This document shows positions 35,263 to 44,142 of a stretch of 64,000 nucleotides of DNA, one piece after another. The DNA lies in the NCBI GenBank assembly GCA_964641965.1, contig CAZXLD010000002.1, forward strand, positions 152,714 through 216,713. The letters are read 5' to 3'. Numbering within the stretch: the stretch's first letter is position 1; each line of letters opens with the position of its first letter. The notes under the pieces were generated by a model. That model was not told the origin of the DNA, did no database searches, and saw only the letters and a program-made list of their open reading frames with translations. A program made the position numbers and the translations under genes. The DNA comes from JAJDFU01 sp964641965 (GTDB taxonomy: Bacteria > Bacteroidota > Bacteroidia > Chitinophagales > Saprospiraceae).

Positions 35263-36603
35263 TTAGATATACCAGTTCAAAATATTCTCGAACAGTTCTT
35301 GCCTCCCACTCCGCATTGCAGGTTGGCCAAGTTTGGAAGCTTCTTGTGCTAGTTGTGTGAATGTAAGCTGACCATCTTCAAAACTTTTTCCCGAGCCTTG
35401 GTCAAAGGAGCTGTACCGTTCTTCCCTTAGCGCATTGAAGGGTGATTTTTCCAAGATTTCCCGAGCTATAAGTAAAGCCCTGGCAAAAGTGTCCATACCC
35501 CCAATATGAGCGTGGAATAAGTCTTCCAGATCGGTTGAATTTCGCCGGGTTTTAGCATCAAAATTTATACCTCCCCCCTGAAGTCCTCCACTGCGCAGCA
35601 TCACTAGCATGGCTTCGGTTACTTCGAATAAATTGACTGGAAATTGGTCTGTATCCCACCCGTTTTGATAATCTCCCCGGTTAGCGTCAATGCTTCCCAA
35701 AAGCCCGGCATCAGCAGCTACTTGGAGTTCGTGTTCGAAGGTATGTTGTGCCAGAATCGCGTGATTGACTTCGAGATTCAATTTAAAATCTCCGTCCAGA
35801 CCATATTCCTTCAAGAATTTAATTGTGGTGGCTGCATCAAAATCGTATTGGTGTTTGGTGGGCTCCATTGGTTTGGGTTCTATGAAGAAGTTTCCGGTAA
35901 AACCTTGACCTCTTGCATAGTCCTTAGCCATATGCAGAAACTGCGCCATGTGATCCAACTCCCGCTTCATATCCGTATTCAACAGGGACATATAGCCCTC
36001 ACGTCCACCCCAAAAAACATAATTCGCCCCACCCAATTTAATGGTCGCATCCAGTGCATTTTTTACTTGGGCTGCTGCATGGGCTACTACAGCAAAGTCC
36101 GGATTGGTCATGGCCCCGTTCATATATCTGGGATGGGAAAAGAGATTGGCTGTGCCCCACAGCAATTGGACGCCGGAAGCCTCTTGCTTTTCCCAGGCAT
36201 AATCTGTGATCTGTTCCAACCGCTTTGCACTTTCAGAAAGAGAATCTCCTTCAGCAATAAGGTCAAAATCATGAAAACAATAGAAGGGGACTCCGAGCTT
36301 GGTAATGAATTCGAATCCGGCATCCATTTTGTCCCTGGCCTCCTGTAAAGGATCGCCGGCAATTGCCCAGGGAAAGCCTTTTGTACCCACACCAAATGGA
36401 TCTCCTCCTGTATTGCAAAGAGTATGCCACCAGCAAACGGCAAATCGGAAATAATTCTTCATGGATACACCATCCACCATCCGGTTTTCGTCATACCATT
36501 TAAATGCCAATGGATTATCAGACTCGCGGCCTTCGTAAGGTATCCGGCCAATACCTTTGAAATATTCCTTGTCGCCTAACGTAAGGTTGATCTTGTTGGA
36601 CAT
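35263..36603 (-). CDS. xylA: Xylose isomerase
   Basis: Converts D-xylose to D-xylulose with two divalent metals. The 446-residue TIM-barrel enzyme has YCFHDFDL with the catalytic His, VFWGGREGYMSLLNTDMKRE, FFIEPKPMEPTKHQYDFD, LEVNHAILAQHTFEHEL, and DANRGDYQNGWDTDQFP with the metal ligands. The length matches the class II (long) form. It lies 9 bp from xylB and upstream of the symporter gene, an operon typical of Bacteroidota xylose use. Confidence 0.98.
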   Translation of the reverse strand: MSNKINLTLGDKEYFKGIGRIPYEGRESDNPLAFKWYDENRMVDGVSMKNYFRFAVCWWHTLCNTGGDPFGVGTKGFPWAIAGDPLQEARDKMDAGFEFITKLGVPFYCFHDFDLIAEGDSLSESAKRLEQITDYAWEKQEASGVQLLWGTANLFSHPRYMNGAMTNPDFAVVAHAAAQVKNALDATIKLGGANYVFWGGREGYMSLLNTDMKRELDHMAQFLHMAKDYARGQGFTGNFFIEPKPMEPTKHQYDFDAATTIKFLKEYGLDGDFKLNLEVNHAILAQHTFEHELQVAADAGLLGSIDANRGDYQNGWDTDQFPVNLFEVTEAMLVMLRSGGLQGGGINFDAKTRRNSTDLEDLFHAHIGGMDTFARALLIAREILEKSPFNALREERYSSFDQGSGKSFEDGQLTFTQLAQEASKLGQPAMRSGRQELFENILNWYI

Positions 36604-36612
36604 GGTATTACT

Positions 36613-38106
36613 TTATTGGGTGTGATTGCTTATTTGCAGTAAGTCTTCTTTCCACTGTGTGAAAGCTTGCCAGTAGGGTTCAACCTCCGATTCGGGTTCA
36701 AACGAGTCGACAATGTGCGTATTCTGAACGGCTTCGTGAATGGATCCGTAGACCTTGTTGGCTACCCCGGCCGCTTTTGCTGCTCCTACAGCCCCAGTTG
36801 TTTCAATGACCTCGATTTTGCTGCCCATAAGGGATGATATGGTACTGGAAAAGATACGCGATTGAAACAAATTATCATTGCCCACCCGAATTACAGATGG
36901 GGTCAGCCCAAGTGCTTTCAATACCTGAATACCATACACAAAGGAAAAAGCTATGCCTTCCAGGGTGGCTCGGAAAAGGTGGGCATCTCCATGTACGTTA
37001 AACTGAAGATCGATGATCCTGGCACCAATATTTTGGTTTTGTAACATGCGTTCTGCTCCATTGCCAAAGGGTAAGACTCTCAAGGCATTCGAACCTACAG
37101 GTATTGTAGTTGCCAGCTTTTCCATATCGCTATAGCTCATGCCTGATTTGGCGATATACTGTCGGGTCCACCGGTATTGCCTTCCAGCCCCATTGATACA
37201 TAATAAAACCCCAATCCTGGGATCTTCGGCCGTATGATTTACATGTGCAAAACCATTGACTCTGGATTCCTCATCGTAAAGCAGACGATCTACGAGCCCG
37301 TAAACAACCCCGGAGGTGCCGCCGGTAGCTGCTATTTCTCCGGGAGATAAGACATTCAGAGACAAGGCATTGTTGGGCTGATCCCCTGCCCGATAGTTTA
37401 CGGGGATACCCGGTGCCAAACCAGTGGCTTCCGCAGCCTCATTCGTTACTTTACCCTGGAAGGAAAACGTATCGATCGGTTCAGGAATTAACGATGGCTC
37501 AAATCCATAATAATCCAATAAGGTTTTGGAAATTCGGTGCTCTTTAAAATCCCAGAACACACCCTCCGAAAGGCCGCCTATACTGGTATGAATTTCTCCA
37601 GTCAAGCGCATCGCAATGTAATCTCCAGGCAACATAATCTTGTAGATGCGCTCGTATATAGCAGGTTCGTGATCTTTTACCCATTTGAGTTTGGAGGCTG
37701 TAAAATTACCGGGGGCATTTAAGCAATGAGAAAAGCAGGCCTCAGCTCCAATCGCCTCCAGAGCCTGATCCCCTATCCCAACAGCCCTGCTGTCGCACCA
37801 GATGATGGATGGGCGAAGTATTTCCTTGTTTTTATCCACTAAAACCAGACCATGCATCTGGTAGGCAATACCAATTCCCTGGATTTCTTGGCTCTTCACG
37901 CCCGAGGACTCAAGTAGTTTTTGAGTAGCCGTGCATACCTGCTTCCACCATTCTTCCGGATGTTGTTCAGCCCAGCCTGGATGATCAGCCTGCATTGGCA
38001 TTTCCGTTTCCGGAGATTGTACTACACCCACAGTCTTGCCAGAATCGATATCTACCAAGCCTGCTTTGATTGATGATGACCCAATGTCGTATCCAAGTAA
38101 ATACAT
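36613..38106 (-). CDS. xylB: Xylulokinase
   Basis: FGGY-family kinase that makes D-xylulose 5-phosphate with ATP. The 497-residue protein begins LLGYDIGSSSIKAGLVD (phosphate loop), has IGIAYQMHGLVLVDKNKE, then ATGGTSGVVYG (ATP-binding glycine motif) and GAVGAAKAAGVANKVYGS near the C-terminus. It follows the Gfo/Idh gene by 5 bp and precedes xylA by 9 bp, so the two are translationally close-packed. Confidence 0.95.
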   Translation of the reverse strand: MYLLGYDIGSSSIKAGLVDIDSGKTVGVVQSPETEMPMQADHPGWAEQHPEEWWKQVCTATQKLLESSGVKSQEIQGIGIAYQMHGLVLVDKNKEILRPSIIWCDSRAVGIGDQALEAIGAEACFSHCLNAPGNFTASKLKWVKDHEPAIYERIYKIMLPGDYIAMRLTGEIHTSIGGLSEGVFWDFKEHRISKTLLDYYGFEPSLIPEPIDTFSFQGKVTNEAAEATGLAPGIPVNYRAGDQPNNALSLNVLSPGEIAATGGTSGVVYGLVDRLLYDEESRVNGFAHVNHTAEDPRIGVLLCINGAGRQYRWTRQYIAKSGMSYSDMEKLATTIPVGSNALRVLPFGNGAERMLQNQNIGARIIDLQFNVHGDAHLFRATLEGIAFSFVYGIQVLKALGLTPSVIRVGNDNLFQSRIFSSTISSLMGSKIEVIETTGAVGAAKAAGVANKVYGSIHEAVQNTHIVDSFEPESEVEPYWQAFTQWKEDLLQISNHTQ

Positions 38107-38111
38107 AGCTA

Positions 38112-39089
38112 TTATGTTTCAAAGGGGTAGGTTAATCCAATCTTGGCTCGGATGGTATCCAGCAGGGTTATTAGATCGAGGCTATTTTGCCAACTCCATA
38201 ATTGGCTTTCTAATTGTTCGGCTTGAATGCAGGCCATGCATTCCTGGATTTCATAGGTATATCCCTTACCGATCTTTGGAAAATGGTAAGTTTCTTCGGT
38301 CTGGTTTCGGTGGTCCAGCCAGGTAAAGGATTCAGTTTCATGCCATCGCGGTTCCAGGAAAATACTGCCCAGATTGCCTCCGATACGGGCTCGCATATCC
38401 GAATGAGATGCCAATCCACCCATTACCTGGGCGATTCCTTTTTTGTATTTAAATATGGCAGCTGTTTGAAGGTCGGCTCCAGTAGGATGGAAAATAGCTT
38501 TTGCCTCAATCGTATCCGGCATACCCATAAGGAGGTAGGCCAGAAAAACCGGATAGATACCGACATCAAGCAGGGCACCTCCTGCGAGATTCATATTGAA
38601 AAGTCGACCTTCTACTGGGGCATCAGAATAAAAGGAAAAGTCGGCGTTAATGAAGTTTACCGTACCCAGTTCTCCATCCTTTACCAGTTCTACTACTTTA
38701 AGGATTGTTGGGTTGAAGCGAGTCCACAGGGCCTCCATGAGAAAAACCCGATGTTCCTTGGCCACTTGGATCATATCCGCGGCTTGGGCACGACTAACAG
38801 CGATCGGCTTTTCACATAATACATGCTTTCCAGCTTGCATCGCTTCTATCGCCACTTCAGCATGGGCGTGATGCGGGGTTGCGATGTAGATGATTTCAAC
38901 TTTCGGGTTTTCAAAGAGGTCGGTGTAAGAACCATGGGCGGATTCAATCCTATATTGGTTGGCAAAGGAGGTTGCTTTCTCGAGGCTTCTGGACCCTACG
39001 GCAACGATCTGATTTTCAGGTACCAGCTGAAGGTCATTCAGGAATTTATGGGCAATTTTTCCAAGGCCGGCTATTCCCCAATGGAGCAT
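38112..39089 (-). CDS. Gfo/Idh/MocA-family oxidoreductase, first gene of xyl operon
   Basis: A 325-residue NAD(P)-dependent oxidoreductase. The Rossmann start is WGIAGLGKIAHKFLNDL and the catalytic/cofactor segment CEKPIAVSRAQAADM is intact; IATPHHAHAEVAIEAMQAGK is a family signature. Members with this length include NADP-dependent D-xylose 1-dehydrogenases and dihydrodiol dehydrogenases, so with xylB and xylA a xylose- or pentose-linked redox step is a reasonable inference. It stands 5 bp ahead of xylB and is the promoter-proximal gene of the operon. Confidence 0.9.
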   Translation of the reverse strand: MLHWGIAGLGKIAHKFLNDLQLVPENQIVAVGSRSLEKATSFANQYRIESAHGSYTDLFENPKVEIIYIATPHHAHAEVAIEAMQAGKHVLCEKPIAVSRAQAADMIQVAKEHRVFLMEALWTRFNPTILKVVELVKDGELGTVNFINADFSFYSDAPVEGRLFNMNLAGGALLDVGIYPVFLAYLLMGMPDTIEAKAIFHPTGADLQTAAIFKYKKGIAQVMGGLASHSDMRARIGGNLGSIFLEPRWHETESFTWLDHRNQTEETYHFPKIGKGYTYEIQECMACIQAEQLESQLWSWQNSLDLITLLDTIRAKIGLTYPFET

Positions 39090-39214
39090 AATGGCTTAAA
39101 CTACGGATGACGGAATTAGGAATCAGCCATCTAGTTAGCAGAAAATTCTAATAATCCCTTAAAAAACCAATATATTATTTGCGATCAGATTGGATATTAA
39201 ATTGGTCCTTGTCT

Positions 39215-39227
39215 ATATCCTGGATAT
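39215..39227. promoter_or_regulatory. Small dyad upstream of the xyl operon
   Basis: ATATCC-T-GGATAT is a perfect 13-base dyad located about 126 bp before the start of the first xyl-operon gene and just after the SGNH gene's stop. It could bind a regulator, or be chance. No xylose repressor gene is present nearby. Confidence 0.25.
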
Positions 39228-39241
39228 GGATGTATCAGGTT

Positions 39242-40408
39242 TTAAGGATATAGAACTTCACCAAAGTGTGCTACGATCAAACTTGCAGCCAGTTCGTGTC
39301 CCCTAGGTGTCCAATGGTGGTCACAATCGATAAACAGGCTCGGCCAGTCTTGTTGAGGCACTTGTGTAGCGATCAAGGGTAGCAAGTCCAGGAAATGTAC
39401 GTTTTGATATTGAGCTGCCCATTCACTTAACTCCTTGCCCAATGGACTTTCTTGGTTTTTTTGGTAGTTAACCAAATCCCGGATACGAGGAATCGTAAAC
39501 AAACAAACGTTTCGACTGCCAGCTTCTTCCACGATTCTTTCGTAAGAAAACTTCATTTTATTCCAGTCTTCTGTCTTAAAGGTAAAGAATGGAGATGCAT
39601 CCATCGAAGCAGCTTGGAATGTGCCGGACTTAGATTTATATCGGTCCACCAAGGCTCCGATATAATTATAGAGGTTTCGCGAATAAGTGTAATTCAACAA
39701 ATATTGGTTCCGGAGGTCTTTCCCTTGTACATCGGGACTCCAAGAGGATTGGTTGAGGCTGTCTAGGGTATATCTTAAGGTATAGTCGGGATAATTGCCA
39801 TCTAGAAAAGGGAAGTACCTATTTTTTCGATTGTTGGGATCCATATCAGCAAAGTCATTATCTGGAAGGATGCCCAGCAGGATGGATTGGTGGTCAAATT
39901 GACTGGCCAGGTGTCTGTAGAGTAAATATTCATGAATCGGACCAAAGTCCCCAGCAGTTCCAAAATTAAGATGTGCTAATCCGGTTTTCTTTTCCAGTAC
40001 TTCGGATATCCTTTGGTCATTTTCTACTCCCCATCCTTCTATGAAGGAATCCCCCAAAACAACAACCCGAGGTTCATCACTTTCAAGGGATCGCTCCTTA
40101 TCTCTTGCGCCATAGGAGTTGGAGGTGTAGATGAGGTCATAACAATTTCGGATATGCCTGAACTGGATATCGGAAGGATGCCATACGCCAAAGTGTTCAT
40201 TGACATCTGCCCAGAAGCCTTTATTGCTGTATTCCATAGAATAAGGAGGAACTCTGGCAGGTATGAGGCCGCTCTCGATACAAATGGCTGAACCAAGCTC
40301 AAGCAGGATAAGCAATAAGAAGCCATTTAAAACGATGATTTTGAACCAAGTGAATACCCGATTTACTATTGATGGCTTTTCAGCGTCCTTGGAAGACATA
40401 ACATGCAT
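39242..40408 (-). CDS. Membrane-anchored SGNH-hydrolase-like protein
   Basis: A 388-residue protein with a single N-terminal membrane helix (WFKIIVLNGFLLLILLEL), then a periplasmic SGNH/GDSL-like domain. The nucleophile block is VVVLGDSFIEGWGV, and the C-terminal DCDHHWTPRGHELAA holds the Asp-x-x-His pair. This layout resembles AlgJ/AlgX-type acetyltransferase or esterase domains acting on exported polymers. The substrate is unknown, and no exopolysaccharide genes are near. Two in-frame ATG codons (40408, 40399) are possible starts. Confidence 0.8.
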   Translation of the reverse strand: MHVMSSKDAEKPSIVNRVFTWFKIIVLNGFLLLILLELGSAICIESGLIPARVPPYSMEYSNKGFWADVNEHFGVWHPSDIQFRHIRNCYDLIYTSNSYGARDKERSLESDEPRVVVLGDSFIEGWGVENDQRISEVLEKKTGLAHLNFGTAGDFGPIHEYLLYRHLASQFDHQSILLGILPDNDFADMDPNNRKNRYFPFLDGNYPDYTLRYTLDSLNQSSWSPDVQGKDLRNQYLLNYTYSRNLYNYIGALVDRYKSKSGTFQAASMDASPFFTFKTEDWNKMKFSYERIVEEAGSRNVCLFTIPRIRDLVNYQKNQESPLGKELSEWAAQYQNVHFLDLLPLIATQVPQQDWPSLFIDCDHHWTPRGHELAASLIVAHFGEVLYP

Positions 40409-40500
40409 TTTAAAGGGAAAGTAGTACCAGCTGGTTCAGCAAGAAAACAAAAATAGTACTTTGATCAGATTGTTGGATGGGTACTTAAATGGCAGGGCCT

Positions 40501-40579
40501 TGAGCTAGAGTCTTAAACAAGTTGAATGCCCAACCTTTATTGATGGATAAACCTACAAGAGAAAAGTAGCGTGGGGGAG
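40501..40579. repeat. Direct repeat copy 1, includes a tRNA 3'-end remnant
   Basis: This 79-base segment matches 40632-40710 without gaps at 70 of 79 positions (131-bp offset). It ends with TAGCGTGGGGGAG at 40567-40579, identical to the last 13 bases of the tRNA-Met gene on the minus strand. It looks like a decayed copy of the tRNA 3' end and flank. Confidence 0.85.
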
Positions 40580-40631
40580 CTCCATGACGCTCGCGCTGCT
40601 CGGTCAGGATGGATTCGACTAGCCAGCTCTC

Positions 40632-40710
40632 TGAGCTGGAGTCTCATACAACTTGAACGCCCGATCTTTATTGATGGATAAGCCTGCAAGAGAAAAGTAG
40701 CGTGGGGGAG
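40632..40710. repeat. Direct repeat copy 2, overlapping the 3' end of tRNA-Met
   Basis: The second copy of the 79-base repeat overlaps the final 13 bases of the intact tRNA gene. Between the copies are 52 bases (40580-40631), and the end of the gap plus the start of this copy holds a hairpin CCAGCTC-TCT-GAGCTGG (40623-40639). Confidence 0.85.
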
Positions 40711-40771
40711 ACTTGAACTCCCGACCTCAGGATTATGAATCCTGCGCTCTAACCGGCTGAGCTACCACGCC
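40698..40771 (-). tRNA. tRNA-Met (anticodon CAT, elongator type)
   Basis: Folds into a complete cloverleaf of 74 bases: acceptor GGCGTGG/CCACGCT (one G-U), D stem GCTC/GAGC, anticodon arm CAGGA-TTCATAA-TCCTG, T arm GGGAG-TTCAAGT-CTCCC, discriminator A73. No CCA is encoded. CAT could also be an Ile tRNA with modified C, but the stems match elongator tRNA-Met. Confidence 0.95.
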
Positions 40772-40868
40772 ATGATTTCAACCTCTCCCTTTTATAAGGC
40801 AGGTTGATTACCATCATTCTATCGCTTGAAGGAGAGTCTATACCCTCCTTTCTGAATTTTTGCGGATG

Positions 40869-40876
40869 CAAAGATA
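40869..40876 (-). promoter_or_regulatory. -7 promoter box for tRNA-Met
   Basis: On the minus strand the sequence is TATCTTTG, an exact TAnnTTTG box, followed by CATCC. A TTG lies 16 bases upstream as a possible -33 element. Transcription would begin near 40862, about 90 bases ahead of the tRNA. Confidence 0.65.
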
Positions 40877-40936
40877 GGAATACTTTTTGTAGCAATCCAG
40901 CATCTTGTGAGGATGCTTTTAATCAAGAAAGGAGGG

Positions 40937-42328
40937 TCAATAAAAACTGGGGTTGGCTTCTGCATCCAATCCGCTTACCCGTTCTTCAAATACCCGGTTG
41001 AAAGCCAGATTCAAACCAAATCTAAAATTAACGGATCGGGTATTGTACGGGTTAACCAGACCAATAAACGTATCCGTAGCAGCTAGTAATTGCACAGGGC
41101 CCAATGAAACAACCATGTTTAGTCCAAGTCCATCCCAAGACCGCTGGCGGTAGGAGTAGGTAATGCCGCCCTGAAACCACTTGGAAACCCGGGCATGAGC
41201 ACTGAGGCCAAAAGCCGGAAATACTTCTTTCTGATAATGTTGGAGGTAGAGTAGCGCACCAAAACTGAATACTTTATTCAGTTGATACACACCACTAATG
41301 TAATATTCCGAAGGCAGTGGAGAATTGAAACTTTCCCGAGTAGTATCTACCACAAGTAAGGTTTCAAGCGTATCAAGCAATCCATCAAAACTTACCGAGT
41401 CCGACCGCAAAAAATCGCCTACTACATCTAAACCGGAAAAAGTATTCTCCTCACTTTCTGTAAAAGTTATATTAGAAACATCTGATTTCCAACGAATCCT
41501 GCCCAGGTTGAGCGCACTGGCATTAATGTCAAACTTGCCGAGCTGGATTTGAATGCCTAGATCAAACGCAAATCCGAAATTATTTGAAAAGGCATCGCCA
41601 AATTCAAAATCATCGAACCCATAATCCAGGGTTATATCATCCAAGCCGTTGTATTCGATATTGCCCGAGGAATTGAGCCGGTAATTGGAAGCCAGGGTAA
41701 GTGCAAAATCGTCTTCCCTGGAAAAAAGATCTACCTGTGTTTGGCCATTGGAAGTGGACAACTCAGCTACTCCGTTGAGCAACTTACCTCGAGCGCCAAC
41801 CGTAATAAAATCATTGATTTTGTAGGCTCCCCCCACATAAAAGCTGTGGTAACCTGTAAGAATATTTTCAGGACCGACTGCAACGGTTTGTCCAAGAAAT
41901 TGGGCATTGCCATCCCATACCAATTGTACCAGTTCCTTCGGATACTTGTTGTAAATGATTCCGCGAGCACTCCAGCCAAATTGCACATTGAGTTGATCAA
42001 AAGTCAGTGCGACTCCAATCACGTCGACAGATAGATATTGCTGGATAAAATTATCTTCTTTGAGTTGGGGGATGGCGCCGTCCAGATCGAAAAAATCAGT
42101 TCCATCCCGATTAATGACCACGTCATTGAAGGTAAATCCACTATTGTAAGTAGACGAATAAAAGCTGGGTAAGGCTACCAACACTTTTGCATCCGGTAGC
42201 ATAGCTGGATTGGTTAAAGTAGCTTGCCACATGCCTTGCATAAAGTGAGATCCTAATTCCTGTTGAGCAAAAAGGGTAGGGGCCGAAAAGAGGAAGCTTA
42301 ATGCTAAAAGGCCAGTTAATCGTGTCAT
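40937..42328 (-). CDS. DUF5723 outer-membrane beta-barrel protein
   Basis: A 463-residue exported protein: signal peptide MTRLTGLLALSFLFSAPTLF followed by AQQELGSHF. The body is rich in alternating hydrophobic/polar beta strands ending with a C-terminal aromatic (PSFY), as for outer-membrane barrels. The LTNPAMLPD and YSFY/FGALLYLQHYQ patterns fit the DUF5723 family, which is common in Bacteroidota and uncharacterised. It lies 25 bp downstream of a large lipoprotein gene and is likely co-transcribed with it. Confidence 0.85.
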   Translation of the reverse strand: MTRLTGLLALSFLFSAPTLFAQQELGSHFMQGMWQATLTNPAMLPDAKVLVALPSFYSSTYNSGFTFNDVVINRDGTDFFDLDGAIPQLKEDNFIQQYLSVDVIGVALTFDQLNVQFGWSARGIIYNKYPKELVQLVWDGNAQFLGQTVAVGPENILTGYHSFYVGGAYKINDFITVGARGKLLNGVAELSTSNGQTQVDLFSREDDFALTLASNYRLNSSGNIEYNGLDDITLDYGFDDFEFGDAFSNNFGFAFDLGIQIQLGKFDINASALNLGRIRWKSDVSNITFTESEENTFSGLDVVGDFLRSDSVSFDGLLDTLETLLVVDTTRESFNSPLPSEYYISGVYQLNKVFSFGALLYLQHYQKEVFPAFGLSAHARVSKWFQGGITYSYRQRSWDGLGLNMVVSLGPVQLLAATDTFIGLVNPYNTRSVNFRFGLNLAFNRVFEERVSGLDAEANPSFY

Positions 42329-42353
42329 GGATTATCAGGTTTGGGTTCCAGGG

Positions 42354-43865
42354 TTATTCAACAACAATGGCTCGGATACCAATTTTGATATTGGCGTTTT
42401 CATTATCTGAAATTCGGACCGGCTGCGGATTATCAGTTGTGGTGAAGCGGGTTTCCAGAATGGCTACTGAGGATTGTTTAACCAGGTCAAGTTCATTTTC
42501 GGAGAGTTGAATATCCGTAACGAGCAGGGTCGGTATCGTAGGATTGCCATTTTCATCCACTGCCGCCCCTTCTGCTACTAGGGGCATTTCTGGGAGAAGT
42601 TGAAGGAGTAAATTACCTTGATTGTCCTCAAACCTGACGGTCAGGTTCATATCTAAGGGAATTTCATTGGCAACTGACAGTCGGAAGGAGCCATCTCTCA
42701 CATTTTCGAGGTCATCTAATTCAAGGTCAATGCTATCCCTGGCTATATAATCGGTTATACTTCCAATGAGTGGGAGGTCGAGTTGCACGATACCCCTTAT
42801 GTATCCGGTATCAGTTGAAAAACCAATTACAGGTTCATTATCAGGATTGATAACTCCGTTTAAGGTGTATTCTACGCTGGATGGGACCTGGCTCACTATA
42901 TCTTTCAGATTGGAATTGGAAGTGTCAATGGTAATTTGCGTAAAAGCGGTGTCGCCTAAGACGGGTGGAAAGTTAATGCTGTAGGTCTGATTCGGAGGCT
43001 CTAGTGAAATAGGCGCCGGGTTGGGATTACTTGGGCTGGGAGCTGGATTGACTGTAAACTGTGCAATTTCCACTTCCGTAGGAATGCCAATAGTGCTCTC
43101 CACATTGACAATAGTGCGGGGTTCCTGAAAGGCAATTTGTCCATCAATATAGGTATCAAAGAAATCCACAAATATGATGTCGGTTACCCCGGAAAACGGC
43201 AGTGGATCGAACCTTCCGTAAACGAGAGAAAAAGTTATTTCAGAAAACTGAATAATAAGATTGTCTGCCAAGTCGACGGGGTTTCCGACTGGTCCGATAG
43301 CAGAATAGGTGATATTTACAAATCCACTTTCCGGAATAATTTGATAATCCGATAGGTCAATTGGCTGGTTGGCGTTGGTAAAGCTTTCCCCTGGAGCTAA
43401 GGAGACAGCAAAGCGGAAGGGTTGTCCATCTCTCAAAAATTCTGGTAGGGTTAATATGAAATCCAGATTATCGTCTGTGGTATTGACTAGTTGCTGGATA
43501 ATCAGATCTCCTGTCTTTAAAAAGGCCGTATCCAAATCGACTCCATTCACTGCACTTATGGGGATCGGAAATGGGTTGATCTGGATGGGGATGGAAGCAG
43601 AAGGGAAATTGTTGAATTCTTCAAAGATTTCAGCTGCAAAAACAAATAGGGTATCGCCAGTAAATTTGAGTCGAATCAGCCCATCTGGATCAACGGTCAC
43701 AAAGCCTACGCTATCAATCTGCTCAATCAGATCACTGACCACAATATCAGAGTCGACCAATGGCAACGCAAACTCGGCCTCATAGGCCGTTTCTATGTTG
43801 TCGATTTCCCTGCAACTGACGCTTAGTAACAAGAATAGGGGGACTATCCATCGGAGGGCATTCAT
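42354..43865 (-). CDS. Large surface lipoprotein, unknown function
   Basis: A 503-residue lipoprotein: the signal peptide ends in the lipobox LLLSVSC, so Cys18 is lipidated. The mature part is acidic, Asp/Pro/Ile/Val-rich and beta-strand-heavy (repeated DLxLPLI- and VDLD-type stretches), with a PAPSPSNPNPAPIS Pro/Asn-rich linker near residue 275. I recognise no domain. Being directly upstream of the DUF5723 barrel suggests the two work together at the outer membrane. Inference only. Confidence 0.8.
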   Translation of the reverse strand: MNALRWIVPLFLLLSVSCREIDNIETAYEAEFALPLVDSDIVVSDLIEQIDSVGFVTVDPDGLIRLKFTGDTLFVFAAEIFEEFNNFPSASIPIQINPFPIPISAVNGVDLDTAFLKTGDLIIQQLVNTTDDNLDFILTLPEFLRDGQPFRFAVSLAPGESFTNANQPIDLSDYQIIPESGFVNITYSAIGPVGNPVDLADNLIIQFSEITFSLVYGRFDPLPFSGVTDIIFVDFFDTYIDGQIAFQEPRTIVNVESTIGIPTEVEIAQFTVNPAPSPSNPNPAPISLEPPNQTYSINFPPVLGDTAFTQITIDTSNSNLKDIVSQVPSSVEYTLNGVINPDNEPVIGFSTDTGYIRGIVQLDLPLIGSITDYIARDSIDLELDDLENVRDGSFRLSVANEIPLDMNLTVRFEDNQGNLLLQLLPEMPLVAEGAAVDENGNPTIPTLLVTDIQLSENELDLVKQSSVAILETRFTTTDNPQPVRISDNENANIKIGIRAIVVE

Positions 43866-44022
43866 GGAATTCTAAATTTTGTTGTTGACCGATTAAAGGT
43901 AGAAAAGTAAATGCTTCCGGCTTACTGCTGAGTTCGAATGGCAGATTATTCAGGTAACTGGAGTAGATTGGTTTAGGAGAGCAGGAATATTAATTGTAAA
44001 GAGGAGAAAAGGTAGGGTAGCC

Positions 44023-44061
44023 TTGGGTAGGTATCTTGAGGGGTATTTTTGCGTATTTTTG
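44023..44061 (+). promoter_or_regulatory. Promoter with tandem -7 boxes upstream of the HD/DUF5706 gene
   Basis: TATTTTTG occurs twice, at 44044-44051 and 44054-44061; both are exact TAnnTTTG boxes. TTGG at 44023-44026 is a plausible -33 element, 17 bases before the first box. Transcription would begin near 44060-44070, about 75-85 bases ahead of the ATG at 44143. Confidence 0.6.
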
Positions 44062-44142
44062 TGGTTAATGTAATGGCTAGTATAGAATTGGAAGTCAACA
44101 ATAAATCCTGATCATTACAGTTATGGACAAGAATCAGCGACT

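Noticed and set aside
35644..36348. A 234-residue plus-strand frame opposite xylA
   Set aside because: It is wholly antisense to an intact xylose isomerase gene and has no recognisable motif.
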